This document shows positions 16,186 to 24,666 of a DNA stretch of 64,000 nt, piece by piece. This DNA is from a virus. The stretch lies in the IMG/VR virus record IMGVR_UViG_3300042879_003566, positions 16,458 to 80,457 of that record; one strand, written 5' to 3'. How positions within the stretch are numbered: the first letter of the stretch is position 1; every line of letters starts with the position of its first letter. The notes below the pieces were generated by a model. That model worked only from the letters and a program-made list of their open reading frames with translations. It was not told the origin of the DNA and did no database searches. Position numbers and translations under genes: made by a program.

Positions 16186-18009
16186 TTAGTGGGTATCAGA
16201 CCAAGTCTTACCAACTCGGGAGTCACCTTCAATCAAGCATTGAAAGTTAAAAAACTCCTGGGCCTGGGGGAATGAAAGCATAGCTTGCTCCCTGATTTTT
16301 TCTGTGTGATCTGGATGGCATGCAATTTGGATTTCATCATGCACCATCAACAGCTGCTCCCAGTCTTGACCGTAGACCAGACCAAGGTTTTGTTCAATGT
16401 TTTGTTGCGTAAAAACAACAACTTGTTTCATAAGGATTGCACCTGCGGATTGCAGGAGAACATTCAATCCTTTGAACGCAGAGCGACAATGCAGAACGCG
16501 ACGATCAAGACCACGCAAATAACCCCGGGATCCAATAGTTTCATCAATCTGTTGTTTAAGTTTCTTTAATGCAGGTACACCTTTCATGAATGAATTGATA
16601 GCATTACTTCCCAGTTGCCGGAGAACTAATTCATCCTTTTCATCAGGGTCGATAATGGTACCAGCCTTGGCAGCACCACATCCGTAAAGCATTCCATACA
16701 ATAACCGCTTACTAATATCACGAGTTGCTACGCCAAACTGCTCTTGGTTATACGTATGGATATCAATTTCCGGGTTAACAACTAGAGAAGCATACTCTCC
16801 GTTGTCCCAAAGGGCCAAGTATCCAGCAAGGCAGCGCAGCTCAAGTGCTTTAGCGTCAATACCAATGAGGTCCCACCCGTAAGGAGCATGGAATAAATTG
16901 CGACATTCCTTTCCATATGGGGAGTAAGACGCAGGCACTTGGCCCATGTTTGGATTACGGTGTGCGCACCGCCCAGTGATGCAACCGTTAGTAATAAGGT
17001 CGCCGTGGATACAGCCAGATTCGTTGTTGAACAACTTGATCCAAGCATTGTTGCCATCTGCAATTTGACCAAGACGTTTTTTGACCAGCATGTATTCTGC
17101 CAATGGCTTGGCTTCTGGGAAAGGCAATGTCTCTAATACCTCATCATTAAGGATTGGATTTCCTTTCTCAGTAGTTTTTTCTGGTCGCCATCCGTACTTC
17201 TGCGCAAGTCGATTAGCAATCTGGTCACGAGATCCAGGATTGAATTCTTCAATGCAGACTTTTTCAAATGGGACACCTTTGACATAGCCACGGGTTTTGT
17301 TGTTGACCTTGGGAGTAAACCAAGAGCGATGTTCAATAGGCGGGAAGACTTTCTTTAACTCGTCTTCAAGTTCTTTTTGTCTTGTGCGTAGTACATCCAC
17401 AAGATCAAAAGCTGCATCAAGATCAAAAGGAACACCTGATCTAACTTGTCGATCAATTGCAAGCGCAAAGTCGTGCTCCAGTTTGAGCGCCGCCTCTGGG
17501 TAGTGTTGCTTGCAGATGTGTTCCCAAAGTTTCTTAGTAACTTCCACGTCTTGGATGCAGTACTTAAGCATCTCTTCTGAATAGACGGAGAAGTCCTTGA
17601 AGTTGATCTTATGATCGGCCAAGCGCCATCCCCACGCCTTAAGCGATGCGGATCCACGTAGGTTCGGTGAAACCTGCGAATATTGTTCGATGTCAAGGTC
17701 ATAGAGAAGTTCTTTGGGCCAGATCAATCGTGTGCAAATGAGTGTGTCAATGATGCGTGATTTGCATGTGAATGAATGTAGTTTTTGTAGGACTGGAATG
17801 TCATAGAAAATAATATTGTGCCCGATCAAAACATCAGCGGTTGCCAGATGAGCAAGAGCATCAGCAATGTGATCAGGCCCATAAGTAAAAGTTTGTTTGC
17901 GTCCAATGTCATAGAGAACAATGCAGTGGATAACTGTGACAGCATCATAAAGATTGTCAGACTCAAGGTCAAAGACCAACCAGGTTTCACTTACGGAATC
18001 TGGCTTCAT
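16186..18009 (-). CDS. family A DNA polymerase with 3'-5' exonuclease domain
   Basis: 607 residues from MKPDSVSE; ATGs at 18045 and 18087 would add 12 or 26 residues but overlap the upstream gene more. N-terminal DnaQ-like exonuclease: Exo I in VFDLESDNLYD, then HNIIFYD, then YCIQDVEVTKKL. Polymerase motif A: GIDAKALELR; motif B: RDISKRLLYGMLYG with the Tyr found in T7 polymerase; motif C: MVHDEIQI. Size and order match T7-type replicative polymerases. No helicase/primase partner is in the window. Confidence 0.93.
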   Translation of the reverse strand: MKPDSVSETWLVFDLESDNLYDAVTVIHCIVLYDIGRKQTFTYGPDHIADALAHLATADVLIGHNIIFYDIPVLQKLHSFTCKSRIIDTLICTRLIWPKELLYDLDIEQYSQVSPNLRGSASLKAWGWRLADHKINFKDFSVYSEEMLKYCIQDVEVTKKLWEHICKQHYPEAALKLEHDFALAIDRQVRSGVPFDLDAAFDLVDVLRTRQKELEDELKKVFPPIEHRSWFTPKVNNKTRGYVKGVPFEKVCIEEFNPGSRDQIANRLAQKYGWRPEKTTEKGNPILNDEVLETLPFPEAKPLAEYMLVKKRLGQIADGNNAWIKLFNNESGCIHGDLITNGCITGRCAHRNPNMGQVPASYSPYGKECRNLFHAPYGWDLIGIDAKALELRCLAGYLALWDNGEYASLVVNPEIDIHTYNQEQFGVATRDISKRLLYGMLYGCGAAKAGTIIDPDEKDELVLRQLGSNAINSFMKGVPALKKLKQQIDETIGSRGYLRGLDRRVLHCRSAFKGLNVLLQSAGAILMKQVVVFTQQNIEQNLGLVYGQDWEQLLMVHDEIQIACHPDHTEKIREQAMLSFPQAQEFFNFQCLIEGDSRVGKTWSDTH

Positions 18010-18220
18010 CTTGAATTGAGAGGTCTTGACCAGAGAGCTTGTCATTGTTCTTGTTAATCCACGCCAAGATTTGCTGCGCACCCGCACGGTACGGATGAGA
18101 GAAAATCTTGTTGAGAGCTACGTCAGAGTCTAACGGAATCAACAGAAATTGATTGGATTTATTACACGCAGTAATGGCGTGTGGCACTCCATTTTTCCAG
18201 GTTGCAATGACGTAGCTCAC
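17987..18220 (-). CDS. small hypothetical protein (77 aa)
   Basis: Starts MSYVIATWKNGVPHAIT; strand-rich N-terminus then helix (HPYRAGAQQILAWINKNN). Its end overlaps the polymerase gene by 23 bases. Function unknown, possibly a polymerase-linked accessory factor by position. Confidence 0.6.
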   Translation of the reverse strand: MSYVIATWKNGVPHAITACNKSNQFLLIPLDSDVALNKIFSHPYRAGAQQILAWINKNNDKLSGQDLSIQDEARFRK

Positions 18221-18283
18221 GGTGAACGTTGAAAGAACGCTCAGATAATATCCGATTTATTGAGCAATGCAAGATGTGCGGAA

Positions 18284-19045
18284 TTACTTTCGATTTGATT
18301 TGCCGTATCCCACAAAGTCACCATCTTTCTTGCGTTGAGACAACGCCTTGCTGGCTTCTGTACCAGCGCGTTGACTGCCATGTACCAGCAGTGCAAACGG
18401 CTTGTCGCCCAAGCAATGGCTATCGTCGTGATCGATTTCCAATCCCAGCTCAGTTGCCTGCTGTTCTGTGTAGACCACATAGGCAATGCGCTTGAACACC
18501 TTGGGGTGTTTGGGAATTAGGTAATCGAGCGTACCACCATGGGACGCAGTGAGATAGAAGTTAGGTGGAATGATGTCGGCAAGGTTAAGCCACATGCCCA
18601 ACGACTTGGTGTAGGCATAGAAGGTTTGGTTGGGCCGCTCGGTTGCAGCCATGAACCAAGCCTTCATGTAGTTCTCTGTCCAGAAATCACCAGACTCATG
18701 AACCCGCACCAATTGTTTGGGCGGCATCATGGTCAAGGACAGATCAATGAGGTCACGCAGCAGTGTGACTTGGTTGCCATTGGAATACAACGTTTCACGC
18801 AGCAAATCCCAGTTGTGCCAGCGTGCTTCCCTGACGTTGGGCCGCACTTCTGACATAGCTGCAAAGCAGCGGAACTCATCTGCTGTGGTACCAGTGGTCT
18901 GGGGCAGATCAGTGATGGTACCTGTGGCACGGTCAGCAAAGGTCTTGCAAACACCAGCGTGCGGGCAGGAGTAACCCGCTGGAAGCGAGAAGATCAAACG
19001 GTTCTTGAGCTTACCGTTACCGGTGGAAAACTTGAGGAGTTTCAT
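18284..19045 (-). CDS. GP88-like phage protein (253 aa)
   Basis: MKLLKFSTGNGKLKNRLIFS, then LPAGYSCPHAGVCKTFADR, then FRCFAAMSEVRPNVREARWHN: the arrangement and cysteines match the 'gene product 88' family spread through actino- and cyanophages, function unknown. Later HESGDFW and TKSLGMW segments fit the same family. The ATG at 19045 is used, since the longer frame covers the leader CACACCACACC. The cysteines could bind metal. Confidence 0.7.
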   Translation of the reverse strand: MKLLKFSTGNGKLKNRLIFSLPAGYSCPHAGVCKTFADRATGTITDLPQTTGTTADEFRCFAAMSEVRPNVREARWHNWDLLRETLYSNGNQVTLLRDLIDLSLTMMPPKQLVRVHESGDFWTENYMKAWFMAATERPNQTFYAYTKSLGMWLNLADIIPPNFYLTASHGGTLDYLIPKHPKVFKRIAYVVYTEQQATELGLEIDHDDSHCLGDKPFALLVHGSQRAGTEASKALSQRKKDGDFVGYGKSNRK

Positions 19046-19083
19046 GGTGTGGTGTGGATAAAAGATAAGCAAAGCTTATGGAT

Positions 19084-19107
19084 GAGTTTAAGGACATCCC
19101 AGGTCCG
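19084..19107 (-). promoter_or_regulatory. repeated leader hairpin, copy 4 (altered stem)
   Basis: Minus-strand stem GGAC / GTCC with loop CTGGGAT, then TTAAACTC. Both sides of the stem differ from the CGTC/GACG copies in a compensatory way. 39 bases before the GP88-like gene. Confidence 0.65.
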
Positions 19108-19131
19108 TTGATGTGTTACATGATGAACGAC

Positions 19132-19175
19132 ATCATATACAACAACGATCATATACTTTCCGTATCAATAGATAC
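19132..19175 (+). promoter_or_regulatory. direct repeats and GTATC palindrome before a rightward gene
   Basis: ATCATATAC occurs at 19132-19140 and 19148-19156. GTATC-AATA-GATAC is at 19162-19175, nine bases before the ATG at 19184. The half-site CGTATCAA also occurs in the palindromes at 27447 and 28554. Probably an operator. Confidence 0.5.
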
Positions 19176-19183
19176 AGAATCTT

Positions 19184-19336
19184 ATGGAACTAACGTATCG
19201 CGGCTGCAAGTATGACAAAGGGCAACAAGCCAAGAAGGATAGGGACTGGTGGAACCTGACCCATCGCCCTTGGCTGCGCCTGACATACCGTAATATTGGA
19301 TACCTTCCTTACCTGATCGGAGGTCAAATCAAATGA
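19184..19336 (+). CDS. DUF4278-like small protein (50 aa)
   Basis: Starts MELTYRGCKY, matching the LxYRGxxY opening of DUF4278, a small family found almost only in cyanobacteria and their phages, function unknown. The middle is basic and Trp-rich (DWWNLTHRPWLRLTYR). Rightward inside the leftward module, with an operator before it and a terminator after the next gene, so it looks like a separate regulated island. Stop overlaps the next start (ATGA). Confidence 0.6.
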   Translation: MELTYRGCKYDKGQQAKKDRDWWNLTHRPWLRLTYRNIGYLPYLIGGQIK

Positions 19337-19449
19337 ACAAGGCACTGATTGTTTACTTAATTGATCAAAAGAAAAAGACGGCACGTAAGGATATTGAATC
19401 CAAACATGCCATCAAAGAATTAAAAAAACAACCGGCCTCGACTTTTTAA
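19333..19449 (+). CDS. small basic protein (38 aa)
   Basis: Coupled to the DUF4278 gene by an ATGA overlap. Short hydrophobic N-terminus (MNKALIVYLIDQ) then Lys-rich helix. Followed within 15 bases by a terminator. No family recognised. Confidence 0.5.
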   Translation: MNKALIVYLIDQKKKTARKDIESKHAIKELKKQPASTF

Positions 19450-19463
19450 TTCCCGTTCATCAG

Positions 19464-19488
19464 CCTCCGGATCAAACGGAGGTTTTTT
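19464..19488 (+). terminator. intrinsic terminator of the DUF4278 island
   Basis: CCTCCG / CGGAGG stem, seven-base loop, six T. Oriented rightward; the T-run overlaps the stop codon of convergent thyX. Confidence 0.8.
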
Positions 19489-20119
19489 ATTGGAAGACAG
19501 CTTCTCCGATAACAGGGAATTGGTCACAGAAGATTTGCTGGATGTCTCGGGCGATTTGTTGGTGTTCGAGTTGGGTTCCATTGGCAGTGCGCAGTTGAAG
19601 GTAGTGTATCCACGAACGGAGTGTACCGTTCATGTATAGACGTGTCTGTGTCGAAAGCGGCAAAACCGCACGAGCACATTCCTTGGCGACACCGTTACTG
19701 ATCATCTCACGGTACAGATGTTCAGCGTCTTCATATAGATGACTGATGCGACGGTAGTAACCAGAGATTAAATCAGAATCCAAATCATCAATACTGTTTT
19801 GACGATTCTTCTGATCTTGACGACGCAGGTGAGGGATCACAGCGGAGCCAAGTTCACTGGCATCTGCATAGCGTTGACTGAATTCCTGGAAACTAAATGA
19901 ACGATGGCGCAAGATCTGTGGTGCGATTGCACGTGTCGTTTCAATCTCAACGCACATGTTTGCCATCTCATACGGCGACCAATGGTTGTTGTTAATTAGA
20001 TAACGCAGCAACCGTGGTGCAGTGTCCATGTTGTCTTGATTGCGCGGTGCAGAAACACGCGCCATCTTGACGATCATTTCTTCTGCGTTGGGCGTTGCCC
20101 ATACCAATTTGACAGGCAT
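19487..20119 (-). CDS. thyX: flavin-dependent thymidylate synthase ThyX
   Basis: 210 residues, normal ThyX length. The diagnostic RHRx7S motif is present (R71-H72-R73 ... S81 in RHRSFSFQEFSQRY). C-terminal REMISNGVAKECARAVLPL matches the family's E..G..kE.AR..LP block, and LRSWIHYLQLR follows. Makes dTMP from dUMP with FAD and NADPH, in line with the Dcd gene at 58.7 kb feeding dUTP. Common in cyanophages. Confidence 0.95.
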   Translation of the reverse strand: MPVKLVWATPNAEEMIVKMARVSAPRNQDNMDTAPRLLRYLINNNHWSPYEMANMCVEIETTRAIAPQILRHRSFSFQEFSQRYADASELGSAVIPHLRRQDQKNRQNSIDDLDSDLISGYYRRISHLYEDAEHLYREMISNGVAKECARAVLPLSTQTRLYMNGTLRSWIHYLQLRTANGTQLEHQQIARDIQQIFCDQFPVIGEAVFQ

Positions 20120-20121
20120 CT

Positions 20122-20421
20122 TTATTCTCCAGGTACCACGGTATTTTTGCTGAGTTGATCGAGATGATCAATAGGACAAATACGCATTTGCGCGTGCTCC
20201 GTTGGAGAAGCAAGGTGGTCCCATTGGACGACAAGGACTTTCATCTTGGTACCACGGGAGTCACGCTTTTCCTTGAAGTCAATGACCGTACCGTAGCGTT
20301 GTGTCCTGTGTTGTGCGATGCGTTCACGCACATCTTGTTTGTTGGTGAAGATCCCATGGGTCTTGGGACGTTCAGCAACGCGATCACCAATGGTGTATTT
20401 GAACTGTGCTTTGTTTGCCAT
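20122..20421 (-). CDS. hypothetical protein (99 aa)
   Basis: ATG at 20421 overlaps the upstream stop (TGATG). Begins with KYTIGDRVAERPKTHGI, then basic IAQHRTQRYGTVIDFKEKRD; pattern resembles small SH3-like beta-barrel proteins, only a guess. Three bases before thyX, hence same transcript. Unknown. Confidence 0.6.
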   Translation of the reverse strand: MANKAQFKYTIGDRVAERPKTHGIFTNKQDVRERIAQHRTQRYGTVIDFKEKRDSRGTKMKVLVVQWDHLASPTEHAQMRICPIDHLDQLSKNTVVPGE

Positions 20422-20765
20422 CAGATGTGAGTCCAAGCTTTTCGGTTAACAATGCGTGAGATGTACGATACGCTGATGCCGTATTTTGCAGAGATTGCTT
20501 GATGGTTAAAACCCCAGGCATGCATACGGCGAATATGCAGTACGTTCTTTTCAGTCAGTACAGCATTACCGTTGTCAGCTCCACGGGCAACGTTACCAGG
20601 CCTTGGTTTACCCTTAGGAGGACCCGGCTTCAAGACTTCGTATCGCTCAATGGTGCGGTACTTAGCATCACATGAAAGACATCGGCAATAGCGTTTAGTA
20701 AAACCAGGGAAGTGATTGGTGCAGGTGACGCGTGTGTACTTGCTTGAGCAAGACGGGCAGTTCAT
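20421..20765 (-). CDS. zinc-ribbon/HTH DNA-binding protein (114 aa)
   Basis: N-terminus is an NrdR-type zinc ribbon: CPSCSS and CRCLSCDAKYRTIERYE, with the TxERxE ending. Unlike NrdR no ATP-cone follows. Instead residues ~70-114 form a helix-turn-helix (HQAISAKYGISVSYISRIVN, then RKAWTHI) like that found in homing-endonuclease tails and in the protein at 26302. Probably a transcription regulator; its location beside thyX suggests control of nucleotide genes, an inference. Starts by ATGA overlap. Confidence 0.65.
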   Translation of the reverse strand: MNCPSCSSKYTRVTCTNHFPGFTKRYCRCLSCDAKYRTIERYEVLKPGPPKGKPRPGNVARGADNGNAVLTEKNVLHIRRMHAWGFNHQAISAKYGISVSYISRIVNRKAWTHI

Positions 20766-21124
20766 TGGGGATCAAGTGAACAGGGTGCGTTATCAATAGA
20801 TTGATTACGTATTTCTGCATACTTATCTAACTGCAAAGAATCCAATAAATACAGAGTATTTTCTGGGCCAATGATCTTGAATGCATCAACAATTAGATCA
20901 TGCTTACGCAAAGGGATGCGGTAGTAATCCAAAAGGATTTCTTCTGCACGATCAAAGTCATCGATGGTTCCAGTCAACCGTTCAACAACAGTGCTTGGCA
21001 TGTTGTCAACAATGTTACCAACAATGGCATCGATGACTGCTGACCAAGTCTCGGATGGAATCATCGCGATGACTTTATCAACCAAGTCAAGATCAATGGG
21101 ATCGTTTTGAGACTGACTGATCAT
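20762..21124 (-). CDS. hypothetical acidic protein (120 aa)
   Basis: All-helical, Asp/Ile-rich (PIDLDLVDKVIAMIPSETW). First gene after a terminator, followed by an ATGA-coupled regulator gene. No family recognised. Confidence 0.6.
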   Translation of the reverse strand: MISQSQNDPIDLDLVDKVIAMIPSETWSAVIDAIVGNIVDNMPSTVVERLTGTIDDFDRAEEILLDYYRIPLRKHDLIVDAFKIIGPENTLYLLDSLQLDKYAEIRNQSIDNAPCSLDPQ

Positions 21125-21128
21125 AAGG

Positions 21129-21153
21129 AAAAAGCCCCCGGTTTCCCAGGGGC
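21129..21153 (-). terminator. intrinsic terminator
   Basis: Minus-strand GCCCC...GGGGGC stem with inner TGG-GAAA-CC, followed by five T. Lies after the 21175-21537 gene and before 21124. Confidence 0.75.
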
Positions 21154-21174
21154 CGTCTGCACTTCTCGTGTAGT

Positions 21175-21537
21175 TTAGACCGCTTGAACCTGGGTGTCCA
21201 CCACTGGTTCCATCACGCCAGCTTCTTTGAGTTTATCGAGCATGGCGCACATGATTGTGGCGTGCTGATGGGTTTGTTCCATGAAGTGTTTGGCACGATC
21301 AGCGGTAATGGTGTGAGTACAACCATTGGGTTCGGTGTACTTCCAACTGCCATCCGGTTGAGGATCGCCTTGGAGCGCAAGGCGTTCAGAGTTGTGAACG
21401 TAGCGCAGTTCCAAGTTGTGGTAATCCTTGAGACCGTCTGGTGCAGTCCAAGTTGCACCGAGGTTGTAGCGATTGTCTTCGTCAGAAAACGCATGGAATT
21501 CAGGGATAACTGATTTGAAAGCAGCAAGAATTTGCAT
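21175..21537 (-). CDS. hypothetical protein (120 aa)
   Basis: Mixed alpha/beta; a central TWTAPDGLKDYHNLELRYV segment and a helical C-terminal half. Located between tRNA-Leu and a terminator. I recognise no family. Confidence 0.6.
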   Translation of the reverse strand: MQILAAFKSVIPEFHAFSDEDNRYNLGATWTAPDGLKDYHNLELRYVHNSERLALQGDPQPDGSWKYTEPNGCTHTITADRAKHFMEQTHQHATIMCAMLDKLKEAGVMEPVVDTQVQAV

Positions 21538-21558
21538 GGTGTTGAGTAAGGGAATTGG

Positions 21559-21631
21559 TACCCGAGGTGAGATTCGAACTCACGCTGGAGCGATTTTAAG
21601 TCGCTTGCCTCTTCCGCTGGGCTACTCGGGC
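21559..21631 (-). tRNA. tRNA-Leu (anticodon UAA), short variable arm
   Basis: Minus-strand cloverleaf: acceptor GCCCGAG / CTCGGGT (first pair G-U), D-arm GCC / GGC, anticodon stem AGCGA / TCGCT with loop CTTAAAA (anticodon TAA), five-base variable loop, T-arm GTGAG TTCGAAT CTCAC, discriminator A. Bacterial tRNA-Leu normally has a long variable arm, so this class I shape is unusual. CCA not encoded. GTAAGTCC, seen near other leftward starts, lies just upstream. Confidence 0.9.
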
Positions 21632-21843
21632 GCACTTGGACTTACGCTTACATCAATGGATGCATGCTGCCAAGTGTGGTCATGGGGCAATGGCTCAGTG
21701 CCATATTCCCATGTGTCGTAGTCTTCTTCATTACGTGGATCGTCTTCGATCAGTACGTAATGCGGAGAGTTGTCATGAATGAAATCTCCGATGTTTGCCA
21801 TAGCCATAGCCAGGAGTTGATCATCGGTGTAGTCGTGTTCCAT
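21622..21843 (-). CDS. small acidic protein (73 aa)
   Basis: Asp/Glu/His-rich; ends ten bases inside the tRNA-Leu gene. A strong hairpin lies eight bases before its ATG. Unknown function. Confidence 0.5.
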   Translation of the reverse strand: MEHDYTDDQLLAMAMANIGDFIHDNSPHYVLIEDDPRNEEDYDTWEYGTEPLPHDHTWQHASIDVSVSPSAPE

Positions 21844-21850
21844 GGTGAAG

Positions 21851-21882
21851 GACCAGCCCTAGTATCGAGGCTAAGGCTGGTC
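21851..21882 (-). other. intergenic hairpin GACCAGCC / GGCTGGTC
   Basis: Eight-base stem with a 16-base loop between the PcfJ-like stop and the next start; no U-tract, so not an obvious terminator. Confidence 0.5.
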
Positions 21883-21898
21883 AATTTGGCTTCGGCCT

Positions 21899-23605
21899 TT
21901 AAGAGGCTAGCTGTTCATTGCGGGTTTGCAATGCCTCATGGAACCCTTCGGTGTATTGGTCTCGCTGATCAGGCGTCAGGTTTTGATTAGATAAACCTTT
22001 GATTTGATCAACGGACATCATGCCACCGTCAACCTTGAGTTGAATGGTGAACCTGGGTTTACCTTCTACCATACAAAGCACAATGAAGTGCTTCTTCTTA
22101 CGAACACCTTCAGCGTAACCAGAGGCAGAGCCAACGCAATTGCGTACGGCTTGACCCCACATGGCGAGCTGATGCGTGTCGTGTGGCTGGAAGAACGACC
22201 AAGTTTCACCATCAACAGATACTTTGATGGGTTCAGGGAATAAATCCTGCGGTAGCTTTTCATTTGGATTTTGAATCTTCCATGACTCTGCCTGGACATG
22301 GTCATGGAATTCATTGATGCGCCAACGTTTGGGAGGATTTAGATCCTTGTGCTCAAGCACGCGGTTAAGCATGTTGATTGTGTCTGACCATTCGTAGAAT
22401 CCATAAACGTGTAGACCAAGGTCACGTTCCATGGTGACGTTAGAGCCATTAGCACGTACACGTTGCTGCTCTTCTTCATAGTATTTGGCAAAGATGCCAA
22501 AGAAAGAAGCAACAGGCATGTGTTGACGCAACCAATCAATAGTCTTGTCTTGCACGGCGTACGAACGAATGCGTATGCCTAGCAATTCTTGAATGTGGTT
22601 TTGATAATAATCAATGGGACAATCAGGCCAGATGCCATGAACATAGCTAATGGAATCAACTAGTTTCTTAGCTTGATTAAAAGGTTGTTTGATGTTGACT
22701 TGTAGTTTGTTGTTCTTATCTTCATAGACAGCAATAGATTCATCTAGTTTTTGCTGGACCCACTTACGGAAGAATGGTGTATTAAAGATGTGTTTGACAT
22801 TGCGTAGTGGCAGCCAATCAAGGTATGCAGGCGTTCTTAATTCAGTAAGTGAATAGAAGTTATCAACAGTTAGCTGCCAAGTTGATTGCTCTTCTTGACT
22901 TACAAAGACAGGAGGAATCTCAAGAGCTTGGGCAATGCCAGCACATTGAAGGCGGCTAAAAAGGAAACGGCTATCATCCCAGGTGGGAATTGATTCTTGC
23001 AAGGCTTTACTGAATTCTTCAACAGCCTTGGCAATGTTCCGTCCCTTTTGGGTATAACTACCAAGATAACGAGCACGCCATTCACGATCTTCTTTGCCAT
23101 CAATGATGTCTTGACGAGTTACAAGACGACGGTCAATGAAGAATGTTGAGCGGCCAATCTCAATCTTGTTGTAGTTATCAATGTTGTTGATGATATCGCG
23201 TGGAATTGTCTTACGTGCTGATGCAGTGTCACGGAAGACACGTGCATAGCCATAGACATACTTGTCTTCTTGGCCAGCTGGCGGCAGCCATCCGGCGTAC
23301 CAACATTGTTCGAAGTGATAAAGGATTGCGCGTGTCTGGAGACGGGCCTGCGGAGTAGCAACATCCACAGGCTTGGTAAATGAGTGGTGACGATCTGGCG
23401 CAAGCTGCGTGTTAATCGAATCAATTGCATCTTGCTGCAGTGATTCACGCACCACGTCATAAGGAATGACATGCGGGATGTTGCCAAGGGGATACTTGGC
23501 TTTCTTGGCAGGAGATGATTGCTTTTGTTGGCGAACCAAAGCTTTGAGCTTGGGATCGTAGGCAATCAACTCGGTCTGCAAGTTTTGAGGAAGTTGGAAT
23601 TGCAT
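21899..23605 (-). CDS. PcfJ-like protein (568 aa)
   Basis: The last ~110 residues match the PcfJ-like domain of plasmids and phages: QLAMWGQAVRNCVGSASGYA (the MrhCVgsY-type block), FIVLCMVEGKPRFTIQLKV, then MSVDQIKGLSNQNLT. The rest is a long alpha-helical region rich in Trp and Tyr with no known motif. Family role unknown; often in replication or conjugation regions. Leader hairpin copy 5 lies 33 bases upstream. Confidence 0.65.
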   Translation of the reverse strand: MQFQLPQNLQTELIAYDPKLKALVRQQKQSSPAKKAKYPLGNIPHVIPYDVVRESLQQDAIDSINTQLAPDRHHSFTKPVDVATPQARLQTRAILYHFEQCWYAGWLPPAGQEDKYVYGYARVFRDTASARKTIPRDIINNIDNYNKIEIGRSTFFIDRRLVTRQDIIDGKEDREWRARYLGSYTQKGRNIAKAVEEFSKALQESIPTWDDSRFLFSRLQCAGIAQALEIPPVFVSQEEQSTWQLTVDNFYSLTELRTPAYLDWLPLRNVKHIFNTPFFRKWVQQKLDESIAVYEDKNNKLQVNIKQPFNQAKKLVDSISYVHGIWPDCPIDYYQNHIQELLGIRIRSYAVQDKTIDWLRQHMPVASFFGIFAKYYEEEQQRVRANGSNVTMERDLGLHVYGFYEWSDTINMLNRVLEHKDLNPPKRWRINEFHDHVQAESWKIQNPNEKLPQDLFPEPIKVSVDGETWSFFQPHDTHQLAMWGQAVRNCVGSASGYAEGVRKKKHFIVLCMVEGKPRFTIQLKVDGGMMSVDQIKGLSNQNLTPDQRDQYTEGFHEALQTRNEQLAS

Positions 23606-23637
23606 GGTGAGTTCAGAGTAAGTTCGTAGTGTGTGAG

Positions 23638-23662
23638 CAGTTTAATGTCATGCTCAGGACAG
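23638..23662 (-). promoter_or_regulatory. repeated leader hairpin, copy 5 (altered stem)
   Basis: Minus-strand stem TGTC / GACA, loop CTGAGCAT, then TTAAACTGC. Stem pair changed on both sides compared with copies 1-3. Confidence 0.65.
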
Positions 23663-23666
23663 GGGA

Positions 23667-23924
23667 TCAGTCTAGATCGTAATCGGAGGTGTCGACGAGT
23701 TGCCAGTGAAGATCGAGCTGATCAAGATAGCAGCAGAAGCCATCTTCATCAGTAGGGATTTGTTGTTCCTCATCCAGCTCAAAGCTTGCTGTGCAAAGAG
23801 CTGGAGCCCATTCTTCAGGTTCGAAATATGTTGCCCGATAGAGCAAACGCATTTCGTCAACCACTGCTGTAACTGTGACATTGGTACCTTCGATGATGGT
23901 GTCTTCAATAGCAAGGACAGACAT
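23667..23924 (-). CDS. hypothetical acidic protein (85 aa)
   Basis: Beta-rich start (MSVLAIEDTIIEGTNVTVTA), acidic end. Lies three bases after its upstream neighbour. No family recognised. Confidence 0.55.
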   Translation of the reverse strand: MSVLAIEDTIIEGTNVTVTAVVDEMRLLYRATYFEPEEWAPALCTASFELDEEQQIPTDEDGFCCYLDQLDLHWQLVDTSDYDLD

Positions 23925-23927
23925 GAG

Positions 23928-24125
23928 TCAGACCTGAATGAATTGCTTGGGTTTCATGAAGTCAGATGTTGGTCCATACTTCTCGATAAGATCAGGGAAT
24001 GCGTCGAGCAAACGCTGACGATTCACTGGATCTGCAACGCGCAGTGCTTGTGCAATCGATGAAACAAATGAACCACCATGTGATTGCATGAGGCAAATCA
24101 TGGCGGTCAGCTGAGCTGAATTCAT
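23928..24125 (-). CDS. conserved small phage protein (65 aa)
   Basis: MNSAQLTAMICLMQSHGGSF, then ALRVADPVNRQRLLDAFPDL: a pattern I associate with short hypothetical proteins in many phages. The upstream ATG at 24164 falls inside the leader hairpin and is rejected; 24125 lies 26 bases after it. Function unknown. Confidence 0.65.
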   Translation of the reverse strand: MNSAQLTAMICLMQSHGGSFVSSIAQALRVADPVNRQRLLDAFPDLIEKYGPTSDFMKPKQFIQV

Positions 24126-24150
24126 GTGTTGAATTGCAATGGAATGTAGG

Positions 24151-24175
24151 CAGTTTAACGTCATACCCAGGACGT
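24151..24175 (-). promoter_or_regulatory. repeated leader hairpin, copy 6
   Basis: Minus-strand stem ACGTC / GACGT, the longest of the set, loop CTGGGTAT, then TTAAACTGCC. Confidence 0.7.
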
Positions 24176-24179
24176 ATCT

Positions 24180-24377
24180 TTAGAATAATTTAATGTTTCG
24201 TTTGCTCAATCCTGTGCCAGGAATTGAGAACGATCCAAGCAGTCCAGACGGACGTGCGTTGAGTGTGAATTGGATGGGGCCAAGTCGTATCGATTTGGTG
24301 AACGACTTGATGCCCCGTTCCGTGATGTTGACTCCGGCAATAGTTTTGTCGAAGTTAAAGGCTGAGCGTTCAGTCAT
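24180..24377 (-). CDS. DUF4236-like protein (65 aa)
   Basis: IRLGPIQFTLNARPSGLLGS then FSIPGTGLSKRN follows the DUF4236 pattern (glycine/proline beta repeats ending PGTGLS). Family role unknown. Overlaps the upstream gene by eight bases. Confidence 0.55.
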   Translation of the reverse strand: MTERSAFNFDKTIAGVNITERGIKSFTKSIRLGPIQFTLNARPSGLLGSFSIPGTGLSKRNIKLF

Positions 24378-24666
24378 AACAAGAATTGGATTCGGCCAAT
24401 GTAAATCTCAATTGAAAGTATTCATCTTGATCTTTGTCTTTGGCGTAGTAACGGGCTTCAAATCCACCAGAGCCAACAACGTTGTTCTTGATGGATTCTC
24501 TTAGCAAATGGCGTGCCATTGCTTTAAGTCTTGCGATGGATGGAACTGCGTGCCCATTACCTTCAGTTGTTTGCCACTGCCAGTCAACCGCTGTCATAGC
24601 AATGTAAACACGTTGAAAATCAAACGTGTCAATTACGTTATCAATCAATGATTCTTTTGAGTCCAT
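24370..24666 (-). CDS. conserved phage hypothetical protein (98 aa)
   Basis: N-terminal DNVIDTFDFQRVYIAMTAVD, Trp pair WQW, then VPSIARLKAMARHLL and a GGFEARYY strand; this layout recurs in unrelated phages. Possibly a small regulator or inhibitor; unknown. Start overlaps the preceding stop as TAATG. Confidence 0.65.
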   Translation of the reverse strand: MDSKESLIDNVIDTFDFQRVYIAMTAVDWQWQTTEGNGHAVPSIARLKAMARHLLRESIKNNVVGSGGFEARYYAKDKDQDEYFQLRFTLAESNSCYD